Source of the DNA: an uncultured Alphaproteobacteria bacterium
GTDB lineage: Bacteria > Pseudomonadota > Alphaproteobacteria > Rs-D84
Direction: 5' to 3'
DNA length: 64,000 nt
Assembly (NCBI GenBank): GCA_905233975.1
Contig: CAJOGD010000004.1
Location: 124,001 to 188,000 of the forward strand
A program made the translations under genes and the position numbers. Shown piece by piece: positions 17,791 through 26,914 of the stretch (the stretch's first letter is position 1; each line of letters opens with the position of its first letter). The notes beneath the pieces are model-generated. The model worked only from the letters and a program-made list of their open reading frames with translations. It made no database searches and was not told the DNA's origin.

Positions 17791-18561
17791 TTATTTCTTG
17801 GTTGGTTCGGTTTTTCCGCTTGTGACCGCGTTGCAAATTCGGTCAAGTGCCGATTCGATTTGGGGCAGGGCGGATTCCAACGCATTTGTGTTAAATACAT
17901 TGGTGCGTGCCGACAAGAATTCTTCAAGTTTATGGAACATCGCATTTTGGGCAAGTTGTAATTGCAGTCCCAAGAATCCGACAATCAAACTGCCCCCCAG
18001 GCCCAAAAGTGAACTTGTAAATGCGGTTGCCATGCCGCCCAGTGGACGCGAAAGACCGGCCTGCATCGTCTCTAAAACCGTTTCGTCGTTGAAATTCAGG
18101 TTGCCAATCAATTCGGCAAAACCGCCAATCGTGAGTATCAGTCCCCAAAATGTGCCAAGCAGTCCCAAGAAAACCAAGGTGTTGACGGTATAGCGTATTG
18201 ATTCGCGGTCGTCTTCCATCCGAATCATGGCGATGTCCATAACGCCACGCAGGCCGTTCGCGGTCATTTTATTCCGGCGGAATTGCAACATTAACGCGAC
18301 GGAATGCAACAGGCGCGGCGGCACCTTTAATCTTTTTACGCCGGACGTGTACGCGTTCAGCCACCTGTATTCCGGCAGCAGGGCAAAAATCTTGATAAAA
18401 CAGACGATTATGCCGAACAGCGTTGTGCCGATAATTATGCCATTCAGGTATATGTTCGCAATCGCAATAGTGAAGAACAGCCGATAAAAAATGATGCCCA
18501 GGCATAGGATAAACGCCGTAAAAATCGCCATTCTGTTAAGATTTTTGTGAAAACTGTCCAT
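17791..18561 (-). CDS. MotA/TolQ/ExbB-family proton channel protein
   Basis: TVNTLVFLGLLGTFWGLILTIGGFAELIG...PLGGMATAFTSSLLGLGGSL. Confidence 0.85.
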   Translation of the reverse strand: MDSFHKNLNRMAIFTAFILCLGIIFYRLFFTIAIANIYLNGIIIGTTLFGIIVCFIKIFALLPEYRWLNAYTSGVKRLKVPPRLLHSVALMLQFRRNKMTANGLRGVMDIAMIRMEDDRESIRYTVNTLVFLGLLGTFWGLILTIGGFAELIGNLNFNDETVLETMQAGLSRPLGGMATAFTSSLLGLGGSLIVGFLGLQLQLAQNAMFHKLEEFLSARTNVFNTNALESALPQIESALDRICNAVTSGKTEPTKK

Positions 18562-18742
18562 ACTTTTCCCCCATTACAGATCCATGTTAGAAAATTTTCT
18601 AATGTCATGTCAATAGGGTTTATTCTTAATATTATCGTTTTTCATATTTCCGCTTGCTTTTTCTAAAAAAATTGTAATAATTGGGCTTGTTCCTGCTGTT
18701 GCCAATGGGGGTGACGGCTGATCATAAACCAAAGGAAATAAA

Positions 18743-19081
18743 ATGGCTTACTATGAAAGTGTTCTGGTTTTCCGCCAGGATCTGACCGAACCGCAGGTCA
18801 AAGAAAAAGCGGATAAATTTGCGGAAATTATCAAAGAACTGGGTGGCGAAGTGAAATCCACAGAATTCTGGGGATTGCGGAATTTGGCCTATGTTATTCG
18901 CAAAAATCGCAAGGCGCACTATGTTATGATGAACGTCGAAATGCCTGGCAAATCGATTGCCGAACTTGAACGGCGCAGTCGTATCGACGAAGATGTTATT
19001 CGTTTCCTGAACGTGCGTGTTGAAAAATTGGCGGACGCACCGTCCATAATGATGAAAAAGAATACCGAGGAGGCAGAATAA
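18743..19081 (+). CDS. rpsF: 30S ribosomal protein S6
   Basis: [26 protein letters not shown]...[26 protein letters not shown]. Confidence 0.95.
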   Translation: MAYYESVLVFRQDLTEPQVKEKADKFAEIIKELGGEVKSTEFWGLRNLAYVIRKNRKAHYVMMNVEMPGKSIAELERRSRIDEDVIRFLNVRVEKLADAPSIMMKKNTEEAE

Positions 19082-19308
19082 TGGCAGTTCGTGCAGCGAT
19101 TTATCGTAAAAAATCTAACCCACTAAAGGGCAAGGTTATTGACTATAAAGATGTTAAAACATTGGGACACTATATTACCGAACGTGGTAAAATCGTGCCA
19201 AGTCGTATCAGTGGCGTTTCCCAGAAAGATCAACGTTTGTTGGCACGTGCCATCAAGCGTGCGCGTCATTTGGGACTGTTGCCGTTTGTGCGCAATAACA
19301 TCGGGTAA
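19081..19308 (+). CDS. rpsR: 30S ribosomal protein S18
   Basis: [50 protein letters not shown]. Confidence 0.95.
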   Translation: MAVRAAIYRKKSNPLKGKVIDYKDVKTLGHYITERGKIVPSRISGVSQKDQRLLARAIKRARHLGLLPFVRNNIG

Positions 19309-19354
19309 AAATATTTGGGTTTAACCCTAACTTTCAATAAAAAGGACAGATAAA

Positions 19355-19960
19355 ATGAAAATTATTTTAACAGAAAAAATCACAGGTCTTGGGACAATCG
19401 GCGACACCGTAGAGGTTAAAACTGGTTATGCGCGTAATTACCTTTTGCCGAATAACAAGGCATTGCGTTGGTCACGCGAAAATGTCGCGTTGTTCGAAGC
19501 GAAAAAGGCAGAGCTTCAGGCGCGTCATGAAAATGCACGTAAATCCGCGGAATCCAAGGTTGATGCGGTTAAAAATGCCAAAATGTATATGATACGTCAG
19601 GCGGGCGACACCGGTCAATTGTATGGTTCGGTATCAAGTCGCGACATCGCGCGGACACTGAAAGAAATTGCGAATGTTGAAATTTCTTCGGCCCAGGTTA
19701 TGTTGGGTTCGCCGATTAAATCGGTTGGCGCGTTTGATACGAAAATCGCGTTGCATCCGGATGTGATTGTGCCGATTAAGGTCTATGTCGCGCGTACAAA
19801 CGATGAAATCGAAGCGTTGGTTGCCGGTAAGGTTTTGACCTTTGGAACGAAAAAGGTTGAAGAAGCGGAAACCAAAGAAGAAGTCAAAGCCGAAGCAACA
19901 GAGGAAAAATCTGAAGCGGTTGCAGAATCCGAAAAAACGGAACCGGCTGAAGAAAAATAA
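19355..19960 (+). CDS. rplI: 50S ribosomal protein L9 with acidic C-terminal extension
   Basis: MKIILTEKITGLGTIGDTVEVKTGYARNYLLPNNKAL; Glu/Lys-rich tail. Confidence 0.95.
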   Translation: MKIILTEKITGLGTIGDTVEVKTGYARNYLLPNNKALRWSRENVALFEAKKAELQARHENARKSAESKVDAVKNAKMYMIRQAGDTGQLYGSVSSRDIARTLKEIANVEISSAQVMLGSPIKSVGAFDTKIALHPDVIVPIKVYVARTNDEIEALVAGKVLTFGTKKVEEAETKEEVKAEATEEKSEAVAESEKTEPAEEK

Positions 19961-19978
19961 TTCCGGTTTTGGTTATGT

Positions 19979-20012
19979 TTACGCCCCACCTTTTCGTGGG
20001 GCGTTTTTTTGT
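19979..20012 (+). terminator. Rho-independent terminator after rplI
   Basis: acgccccaccttttcgtggggcgttttttt. Confidence 0.85.
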
Positions 20013-20027
20013 CTTTTGGTAATTATT

Positions 20028-20608
20028 TTATTTTGAATTATGTTTGCAGATGATTTGTGCCAGACAGATGGTTGGTTTGGGTTGATATTTTGCAACCGTT
20101 TTTTTTGCATCCATTGGTATTCCGTTTTCGCGCCAATTATGAAAAACGGTCATAACCTTGGATTTTGTTATGTCCAGGATGTTTCCGTCTTTATCAATTG
20201 CACCGTTTTTTATGTCATTAACATATCCCCAAAATAATTCGGAAACAAGGTATGGGTTTACATCGCCAAAACTTAAATCGTACATATCGTGGGCTTCTTC
20301 GTATTTGTCTTTTGGGATGTTAGTAAGTTTTTTAAACGATATTGTTTTTATAAGATAAGCGGCAGCTAGACTTGATAAAATCAGTTCGGGCGAGTTCGCA
20401 AATTTTTTAGGATTTATTTCTTTAAGGGCTTCAATTCTGATTTTGAATATTTGTGGTAATTGTTGAATTTCTGTTTGATATTTGGATAATGAATCTCTTA
20501 ATTCTGTTTGACTTGTTCAAATTCGTCTGCTTGGCTTTTTGTTAGTTGAACGCCATTCAAGTAAATACTAGTTAATTCATCTGGTTTGTTTGTTTGTTCC
20601 GCGGTCAT
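20028..20608 (-). pseudogene. Frame-disrupted gene of unknown function
   Basis: ATG at 20608 opens MTAEQTNKPDELTSIYLNGVQLTKSQADEFEQVKQN* (stop 20498-20500); another frame continues without stop ...TELRDSLSKYQTEIQQLPQIFKIRIEALKEINPKKF...MYDLSFGDVNPYLVSELFWGYVNDI...KHNSK* to 20028. Confidence 0.65.
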
Positions 20609-20705
20609 TTTTTTACCTCTTTGTGTTGTTGATTTATTTACTTTGTAAGTATACTATAGTTAATTTTTGTCAAATGTCAAGAGTGTAGTTGTGTTTTTGT
20701 AAAAA

Positions 20706-20742
20706 GTAAAAAAATCCCTGCGAACCTGCAGGGATTTTTGTA
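20706..20742 (-). terminator. Terminator after the DsbA-like gene
   Basis: aaaaaaatccctgcgaacctgcagggattttt; A/T tracts on both sides. Confidence 0.7.
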
Positions 20743-20753
20743 TATCGGAATTA

Positions 20754-21578
20754 CTATTTGTTCAGTGCTTTGATAATCTGATCATACGGTATCGCGCCCG
20801 GGAAGGCTTCTTCGCCGATAACCAGGTACGGTGTCCCACTGATTTCGAAACGTTGTGCCAAATCACGAACGTTCTTCATTTCACGTGCGACGACTTCACC
20901 GTTCATATCTTTTTCCAACTGGGCGGTGTCAAGACCGGCTTCGTTTGCCAATTTCATGACATTCTTTTTAATTTTGTCGCCAAGTTTGGAACGATCTTTC
21001 AAATCATCTTGGGTATAGTATTCTTTTTCCATCAACTTTCTATCCAGCGCGGCGGCCTTGTCATTACCTTGCAATTTTGCCGCGATAACAGCCTTGGCCG
21101 GTGCATCGGACAATTCGCCATGGATAGAGAAGTTTTTCAAGACAACGCGAACATCATCGCGGTCCGCCATAACACGTGCCAATTCACTGTGGACACGACG
21201 GCAATATGGGCAAGAATAGTCAGACCACAAGAAGATAGTCTTTTTTGCGTCTTCTTTGCCCCAGATTGGTGCATCGCCAATCATGTCTTTCATGTTCGAA
21301 CGAACATATTTGCGAATCGCCTTGTTCTTTGCGGCGTTCTGTTGTTCCTGCATTGATGTGACCATTTCTTGCAAGATCATGGGGTTGGTATGTGTCAGAT
21401 ATATTGGTGTATATAAGCGGCACACACAGCCAGCGATCAAAAAGATAGCAACCAGTTTGATCGATTTTGTGATTATCATAGAGCCTGATTCAGATTTTTT
21501 GCCATCTTGTTTAACGAACGTGCCGCCAAACAAAAAGAGTGCAATTCCGATAACCAGAACGAGGATTGTCCAAAACAT
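20754..21578 (-). CDS. DsbA-family thiol:disulfide oxidoreductase, membrane-anchored
   Basis: TM segment; WSDYSCPYCRRVHSEL CxxC motif; ISGTPYLVIGEEAFPG. Confidence 0.85.
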   Translation of the reverse strand: MFWTILVLVIGIALFLFGGTFVKQDGKKSESGSMIITKSIKLVAIFLIAGCVCRLYTPIYLTHTNPMILQEMVTSMQEQQNAAKNKAIRKYVRSNMKDMIGDAPIWGKEDAKKTIFLWSDYSCPYCRRVHSELARVMADRDDVRVVLKNFSIHGELSDAPAKAVIAAKLQGNDKAAALDRKLMEKEYYTQDDLKDRSKLGDKIKKNVMKLANEAGLDTAQLEKDMNGEVVAREMKNVRDLAQRFEISGTPYLVIGEEAFPGAIPYDQIIKALNK

Positions 21579-21644
21579 GTTTTTCTCCTTTGCTTGTTGA
21601 ACGGTTGTATCTTAGAAATTTTTTCGGGGACATGCAACAAAAAA

Positions 21645-22310
21645 TTAAGAATTTTTTTCGTGGGTCAAAGTAATGCGCGCGTTTGGAATTTTTGCCCCCA
21701 ATTCAATACATATTTTTTCAAGAAATTTAAATGTTGTGTCGGTTGTTAATGGCAACTGATACAGGCGGCTTATATATGGTGCGGCGCATTCGGCGCACAC
21801 CGCGCGCCCGGTTTTTGGCGAAATGTGTGTCAGGTTTTCCGCGGCGCCACATCCCGAACATTTGGTCAAATCCAATGCAAATCCCATTTCGCGCAACAGT
21901 ATTGTTTCCCAATTTAAATATTCTTGGTGTGGTGTTGTTGCGTGTGGCAAATCTGTGATGAATTTTACCGTTGTGTCGTAAAGTGTCGGGTATGCTTCGC
22001 GTTCGGGCAGTAATGTTTTAATTAAATCAAAAACACAATTCACAAATTTTATACGTTCCAAATCTATCATAATCGGGGCAATCAGATTTTTTTCAGATTC
22101 CCAATGAAACACGCCCAGTGCGGAATCAAGTCGTGCGCCCCATGTTGCGTTTCCGACCTGGCCGGCAAGTGGTTTGTTGGTTTTTGTGACGACCGCACCA
22201 CGCAACATTCCGGCAACAACGCCATGTTCGCGTGTGAATATATGTGCAACCGCGTCGCGTTCGTTAAATGGGCGCAGTGAGATTAAAAGGCCAACTGATT
22301 CAAGTTTCAT
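21645..22310 (-). CDS. recO: DNA repair protein RecO
   Basis: VGLLISLRPFNERDAVAHIFTREHGVVAGMLRGA...; Cys cluster CSGCGA...CAECAAP. Confidence 0.85.
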   Translation of the reverse strand: MKLESVGLLISLRPFNERDAVAHIFTREHGVVAGMLRGAVVTKTNKPLAGQVGNATWGARLDSALGVFHWESEKNLIAPIMIDLERIKFVNCVFDLIKTLLPEREAYPTLYDTTVKFITDLPHATTPHQEYLNWETILLREMGFALDLTKCSGCGAAENLTHISPKTGRAVCAECAAPYISRLYQLPLTTDTTFKFLEKICIELGAKIPNARITLTHEKNS

Positions 22311-22315
22311 TTGTT

Positions 22316-22744
22316 TTATTTTAACTTTTCGGCGGCGCCGCGCGCAAGTTCGTCACAGCGTTCATTTAATTCTTCGCCGTTATGCCCGCGCACCCAAACC
22401 CAGTGAATTTTGACCGCGGATACCAATTCGTCCAATTGTTGCCACAGGTCTTGATTTTTTACGGGCTTTTTATCGGCGGTGCGCCAATTGTTTTTCTTCC
22501 AATTTTTAATCCAAACCATGGTGCCGTTTTTTACATATTGACTATCGGTATGGATTTCAATTTCACTGTGCCGGCGTGCGGCGGATATTGCGCGTATGAC
22601 CGCGGTCAGTTCCATGCGATTATTTGTTGTGTCGCGTTCGCCACCGCTGCGTTCGGCGCGGCTTTTACCGTCCGTCGCAACGAATGCCCAACCGCCGGGG
22701 CCGGGATTGCCAAGACAACTTCCGTCTGTCCAAATTTTTAACAT
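22316..22744 (-). CDS. rnhA: Ribonuclease HI
   Basis: IWTDGSCLGNPGPGGWAFV...NNRMELTAVIRAI...TDSQYVKNG...WVRGHNGEELNERCDELA. Confidence 0.95.
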   Translation of the reverse strand: MLKIWTDGSCLGNPGPGGWAFVATDGKSRAERSGGERDTTNNRMELTAVIRAISAARRHSEIEIHTDSQYVKNGTMVWIKNWKKNNWRTADKKPVKNQDLWQQLDELVSAVKIHWVWVRGHNGEELNERCDELARGAAEKLK

Positions 22745-22781
22745 TTTATTTCGTCCTTTGTTTATGATATAATATCATAAA

Positions 22782-24560
22782 ATGAAAATAGATTCCAAGA
22801 ATTTACATGAAATGTCAAATGCTCTGCGCGCGGACGCGTTGCGTGCAATCGCCGCGGCTAAAAGCGGGCATATTGGAATTGTTCTTGGCGCGGCTGACAT
22901 TATCACTATGATTTATGCGGTGTTTTTGAACCCGGCGCGCGATCGGTTCGTTTTGTCGGCGGGACATGGGTCGGCCATGTTATATGCGGCGCTGAAACTT
23001 TCGGGGTATAATATAGGTGATTTGAAATCTTTTCGGCAAATTGGTGGGTTGCCGGGGCACCCGGAATTTGGAATCGATGGTGTTGCTGCAACGACGGGGC
23101 CACTGGGCCAAGGTGTTGCGAATGCGGTCGGTATGGCGATTGCCGCAAAGCACAACAAAACCGGTGGACGCGTATATTGCCTTTGTTCCGATGGCGATTT
23201 GATGGAAGGCGTGGCGCAAGAGGCGATTGGTTTTGCCGGGCGATATAAACTCGATAACCTTGTGTTGCTTTGGGATAATAATGGATTAAGTATCGATGGC
23301 GCGGCGCAAACAGATAAAAATATTTCTATGCGTATGCGGGCGGCCGGATGGACAGTGCGCGCGGTGAACGGGACGAATATGGACGCCATTTATGACGCGG
23401 TATCCGGTAATGTCGATGGGCCGCTTTTTGTGCAATGTGATACAACGTTGGGGCAGGGCGCAAGTGTTTCGGGAACGCCGCGCGCGCATGGATTGGGAAT
23501 AAGTGCGACGGAAATCGAGAGTTTGGTAAAACGTTTGGATTCGGCGGTCGGACGCGCTTTATGGCGAATGTTGGCACGCGGACATAAAAAAACGGCAAAG
23601 ATAAAATATGCAAATGTGCCGAAAATATCTTTGCCACAAAAAATATCACCCATGTCAACGCGCGAAATGTCCGGCGAATATTTGGGTGCGGTTATGCGGA
23701 CGGGCGCAGACATTATTATCGGCAGTGCGGATTTGGGGCAAAGCACGAATGTGCGGATTTCGGGGGTGCGTGAAATTACCGCGGATAAATTTTCGGGTCG
23801 ATACATTAACTATGGCGTGCGTGAGCATGCGATGGCGGCGATTATGAATGGCATGGCGTATGCCGGTGTGCGTGCGGTGGGTTCCACGTTTTTGGTGTTC
23901 AGTGACTATATGCGTGGCGCGATGCGTATCGCGGCGCTTTCAGGTTTGCCGGTTATCTATGTTTTGACGCATGATAGTGTTGCGGTTGGCCAAGATGGGC
24001 CGACACATCAGCCGATTGAACAACTGGCGGGCCTGCGCCTGATTCCAAATATGAATGTGTTTCGGCCATGTAATATGGCAGAGGTCGCGTGGTCTTGGCA
24101 AACGGCGCTTGGTGAAACCAATCGACCGTCGTGTGTCATATTGTCGCGCCAGGCAATTGCACCGGTGGGTGCGCCGGTATTTGGTGAAATAAAGTGCGGC
24201 GGGGATATTGTCTATCAATCGTCTGCGGCGCGGGCAAAGATGACGATTATTGCAACGGGGGCCGAGGTTCCACTTGCAATTGACGTCGCGCGGATTTTGG
24301 GCGGTGCAATTCAGGTGGCAAGTATGCCATCGGTTGCGCATTTTCGTGCGATGGATAAAAAGTACAAAGATAAAATCTTGGCCGGCATCGTTGTGGCGAT
24401 AGAGGCGTCATCGACCGCGCCTTGGTTCGAATTTGCGGATATTGTTATTGGAATTGATGAATTTGGCTTGTCAGGGGCGTCCGACATGGTGTATCGTGCA
24501 TGTGGGTTTGATGCGGAAAAAATCGCAGATGCGATTCGCACAAAAATAAAACATGTCTGA
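22782..24560 (+). CDS. tkt: Transketolase
   Basis: AKSGHIGIVLGAADI, LSAGHGSAMLYAAL, GPLGQGVANAVGMAIA, CSDGDLMEGV, TTD-type THDSVAVGQDGPTHQPIEQLAGLR. Confidence 0.9.
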   Translation: MKIDSKNLHEMSNALRADALRAIAAAKSGHIGIVLGAADIITMIYAVFLNPARDRFVLSAGHGSAMLYAALKLSGYNIGDLKSFRQIGGLPGHPEFGIDGVAATTGPLGQGVANAVGMAIAAKHNKTGGRVYCLCSDGDLMEGVAQEAIGFAGRYKLDNLVLLWDNNGLSIDGAAQTDKNISMRMRAAGWTVRAVNGTNMDAIYDAVSGNVDGPLFVQCDTTLGQGASVSGTPRAHGLGISATEIESLVKRLDSAVGRALWRMLARGHKKTAKIKYANVPKISLPQKISPMSTREMSGEYLGAVMRTGADIIIGSADLGQSTNVRISGVREITADKFSGRYINYGVREHAMAAIMNGMAYAGVRAVGSTFLVFSDYMRGAMRIAALSGLPVIYVLTHDSVAVGQDGPTHQPIEQLAGLRLIPNMNVFRPCNMAEVAWSWQTALGETNRPSCVILSRQAIAPVGAPVFGEIKCGGDIVYQSSAARAKMTIIATGAEVPLAIDVARILGGAIQVASMPSVAHFRAMDKKYKDKILAGIVVAIEASSTAPWFEFADIVIGIDEFGLSGASDMVYRACGFDAEKIADAIRTKIKHV

Positions 24561-25260
24561 ATTTGAGTTTATAACTTCAACCGGGGAAAAGATACCGGTC
24601 ATCATAACTGTGCGTGCGGGTGCGCGGAATATAACGTTGCGGCCACGTGCGGGTGATGCGCGGCGGATTGATGCAACGCGGCCATTTCTTTCGGCGAATT
24701 CGACGGTGATGAAATTTATAGAGCAAAAGCGACGCTGGCTGGAGCGGTTCTTTGCAAATGCCCCGCGCAAGGAACATTTAAAGTCCGGCGATATGTTTGA
24801 CTTTTTGGATATGCGGGTGCGTGTTATTTATGATGCGGCGATGCGCGGAAATAAATTTGTTTTAAATGATGACGGAACGCGAACACTGTTTGTTGGGGGC
24901 GATGAGGGGTTGATAGAAAATCGGGTGCGCATGTTTATTAAATCGGAACTTTTGAAACAAATTAAAGAATTGATTCACCAAACGCCGCGTGAATTTTGGC
25001 CACGTAAAATTTGCCTGCGCGATACTTCGTCGCGGTGGGGGTCGCGGTCAACAACGGGAACAATTTCTTTTTCTTGGCGGTTGGCGTTCGCGCCGTTTGA
25101 TGTTATGCGCTATGTTGTGATGCATGAATTGGCGCACACAAAACATATGGATCATTCGGCGGCTTTCTGGGCAGAGGTTCGCGGTCTTTACGGTTTTGGC
25201 GTTGAACGTGCGCGGCGGTGGCTGAATGTGCATGGTGCCGATTTGCATAAATTCCTTTGA
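24553..25260 (+). CDS. YgjP-like (DUF45) metal-dependent hydrolase
   Basis: SSRWGSRSTTGTISFSWRLAFAPFDVMRYVVMHELAHTKHMDHSAAFWAEV. Confidence 0.85.
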   Translation: MSEFEFITSTGEKIPVIITVRAGARNITLRPRAGDARRIDATRPFLSANSTVMKFIEQKRRWLERFFANAPRKEHLKSGDMFDFLDMRVRVIYDAAMRGNKFVLNDDGTRTLFVGGDEGLIENRVRMFIKSELLKQIKELIHQTPREFWPRKICLRDTSSRWGSRSTTGTISFSWRLAFAPFDVMRYVVMHELAHTKHMDHSAAFWAEVRGLYGFGVERARRWLNVHGADLHKFL

Positions 25261-25349
25261 AACCATTCCTGAATATTTTTCGTTTCTTTTGCGGTATAAT
25301 TCCGATGTGTCAAAAGCACATAACAACAACTAAATAAAGGAAAGAAAAA

Positions 25350-25715
25350 ATGAAGAAAATATCAATTATGGCGGTGGTGGGTGTTGTCGCATCCACGTCC
25401 GCGTTCGCAGGTTCGGGGAATATGGCAAACAATAATACGAATAACGGGACGATGACCGAAGTTATGACAGTTGAACAGGTTCGCGGGCTTTCGGATAATT
25501 CGCCGGTTATTGTTCGCGGATATTTGCTGCGTCAAAATGGCGAAAATTCGTACGTGTTCCAAGATAACACCGGGTCAATCAATGTCGAAATAGATGCGGA
25601 AGATTGGGGCGGATTAAATGTTGCGCCGTCTGATTATGTCGAAATCTGGGGCGAAGTTGATAAAAACGGTGTGTCTATGATTGAAATCGATGTTTCAGCA
25701 ATGAAAAAGTTGTAA
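25350..25715 (+). CDS. YgiW/YdeI-type OB-fold exported protein
   Basis: Signal peptide; MTVEQVRGLSDNSPVIVRGYLLRQNGENSYVFQDNTGSINVEIDAEDWGG. Confidence 0.8.
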   Translation: MKKISIMAVVGVVASTSAFAGSGNMANNNTNNGTMTEVMTVEQVRGLSDNSPVIVRGYLLRQNGENSYVFQDNTGSINVEIDAEDWGGLNVAPSDYVEIWGEVDKNGVSMIEIDVSAMKKL

Positions 25716-25747
25716 GTTAGTGATGAGTATTAGTGGTTAGTGTAAGT

Positions 25748-25780
25748 GAAACCGGTTGCGTTCGCAACCGGTTTGAATTT
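25748..25780. terminator. Rho-independent terminator downstream of 25350-25715
   Basis: aaaccggttgcgttcgcaaccggtttgaattttt. Confidence 0.7.
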
Positions 25781-25781
25781 T

Positions 25782-25858
25782 TGGCGTGCCCAGCAGGACT
25801 CGAACCTGCAACCTATTGCTTAGAAGGCAATTGCTCTATCCAATTGAGCCATGGGCAC
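25782..25858 (-). tRNA. tRNA-Arg (TCT anticodon), CCA encoded
   Basis: Reverse complement GTGCCCATGGCTCAATTGGATAGAGCAATTGCCTTCTAAGCAATAGGTTGCAGGTTCGAGTCCTGCTGGGCACGCCA folds as a cloverleaf; anticodon loop CTTCTAA. Confidence 0.93.
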
Positions 25859-25915
25859 ATAACGTTGCCTATTATAACGTATTTTTTTCAAAAAACAAGG
25901 GCGCAGTGAACTTGC

Positions 25916-25992
25916 GCCCTACTAACCACTTACACCAAGCCAGGGCAAAGCCCTGGCGCAGTCTCGCCGTAGCCTCGGCGAAGGCGGATAGC
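25916..25992. repeat. Dispersed intergenic repeat (accacttacac plus gccagggcaaagccctggcgcagtctcgccgtagcc)
   Basis: Closely related to 6226-6262 and 16014-16050. Confidence 0.55.
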
Positions 25993-26001
25993 ACTTCCCA
26001 A

Positions 26002-26901
26002 CTACTTCTTCACATGTACGTCCATTTGTGGGAACGGGAAGTGGATTTTCTTTTTCGGTAATTTGTTATAGATTGCTTCCAACATGTCGCCGCGACTTGG
26101 AATCATATCTGCGGCGGGTGTCCAATAGCGAACGGTTAATATTACCGCGCTATCGCCCAAATCCGATACAAATACATTTGGTTCCGGATCCATCAGGACG
26201 CGTTTGTCCGCCCTAATTATCGCCAAAATTTCTTTGCGAGCCACGTCAACACTGTCGCCATATGAAATTGCAACATTCAATTCCGCGCGGCGTGTTTCGT
26301 TGCCGGAAAGGTTTGTAATCTGGCTGTTAGACAATGCGCCGTTCGGCAGTAATACAACCTGGTTATCAAAAGTATGGATTTCGGTTGTGAAAATCATAAT
26401 TTTTTTGACCGTTCCGGTTTTACCGTCGGACGTTGAAATAATATCGCCAACCTTGAACGGTTTAAGAAACATGATGATAATTCCGCCGGCAAAATTTTGC
26501 ATTGTTCCCGACAGCGCCATACCTATCGCCAACGATGCGGCACCAATAACCGCCACAATAGATGTCATTTGAACGCCGACCGTTGCAAGTGATATTATGA
26601 TTACGAATATCCGCAACAGAATATTCATAAAGGAACCCAAAAACGTGACAAGTGATGCGTCCGAACCGCGACGTTCTAACATCCGTTTGAACGACCGCGC
26701 AAGCCGCTTTGCAACCCACATGCCGCCCATCAAGACAACAAGTGCCGCAATAAATTTTAACCCGAAATCCACCGCCATACCGGTTAGCGAAGATACAAGT
26801 GTTTTTAATTCTGTGGCACTGGCCTGAATCTTTTCCGGAACGGCCTGTATTACATCAACTGCGTTTCCAACAACGCCATCTATGACTTCGACTTTTTCCA
26901 T
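26002..26901 (-). CDS. mscS: Small-conductance mechanosensitive channel (MscS family)
   Basis: AASLAIGMALSGTMQNFAGGIIIMFLKPFKVGDIIS...IFTTEIHTFDNQVVLLPNGALSNSQITNLS. Confidence 0.92.
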   Translation of the reverse strand: MEKVEVIDGVVGNAVDVIQAVPEKIQASATELKTLVSSLTGMAVDFGLKFIAALVVLMGGMWVAKRLARSFKRMLERRGSDASLVTFLGSFMNILLRIFVIIISLATVGVQMTSIVAVIGAASLAIGMALSGTMQNFAGGIIIMFLKPFKVGDIISTSDGKTGTVKKIMIFTTEIHTFDNQVVLLPNGALSNSQITNLSGNETRRAELNVAISYGDSVDVARKEILAIIRADKRVLMDPEPNVFVSDLGDSAVILTVRYWTPAADMIPSRGDMLEAIYNKLPKKKIHFPFPQMDVHVKK

Positions 26902-26914
26902 GATTTTTCCTTTT

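Noticed and set aside
16556-18561. Zorya-type defence system (ZorA/ZorB-like pair)
   Set aside because: No ZorC/D/E-type helicase or nuclease nearby; the long coiled coil is in the OmpA partner, not the MotA partner; neighbours are housekeeping.
18660-18742. S6:S18 autoregulatory RNA upstream of rpsF
   Set aside because: The leader is short and I could not find a convincing hairpin with the conserved CCG bulge by eye.
20498-20530. Programmed -1 frameshift at the disrupted gene
   Set aside because: No good X XXY YYZ slippery heptamer or stimulatory structure was seen; mutation or sequencing error is simpler.
23000-23700. Antisense ORFs across transketolase
   Set aside because: Overlap a clearly conserved enzyme; biased codon usage generates long shadow frames throughout this window.
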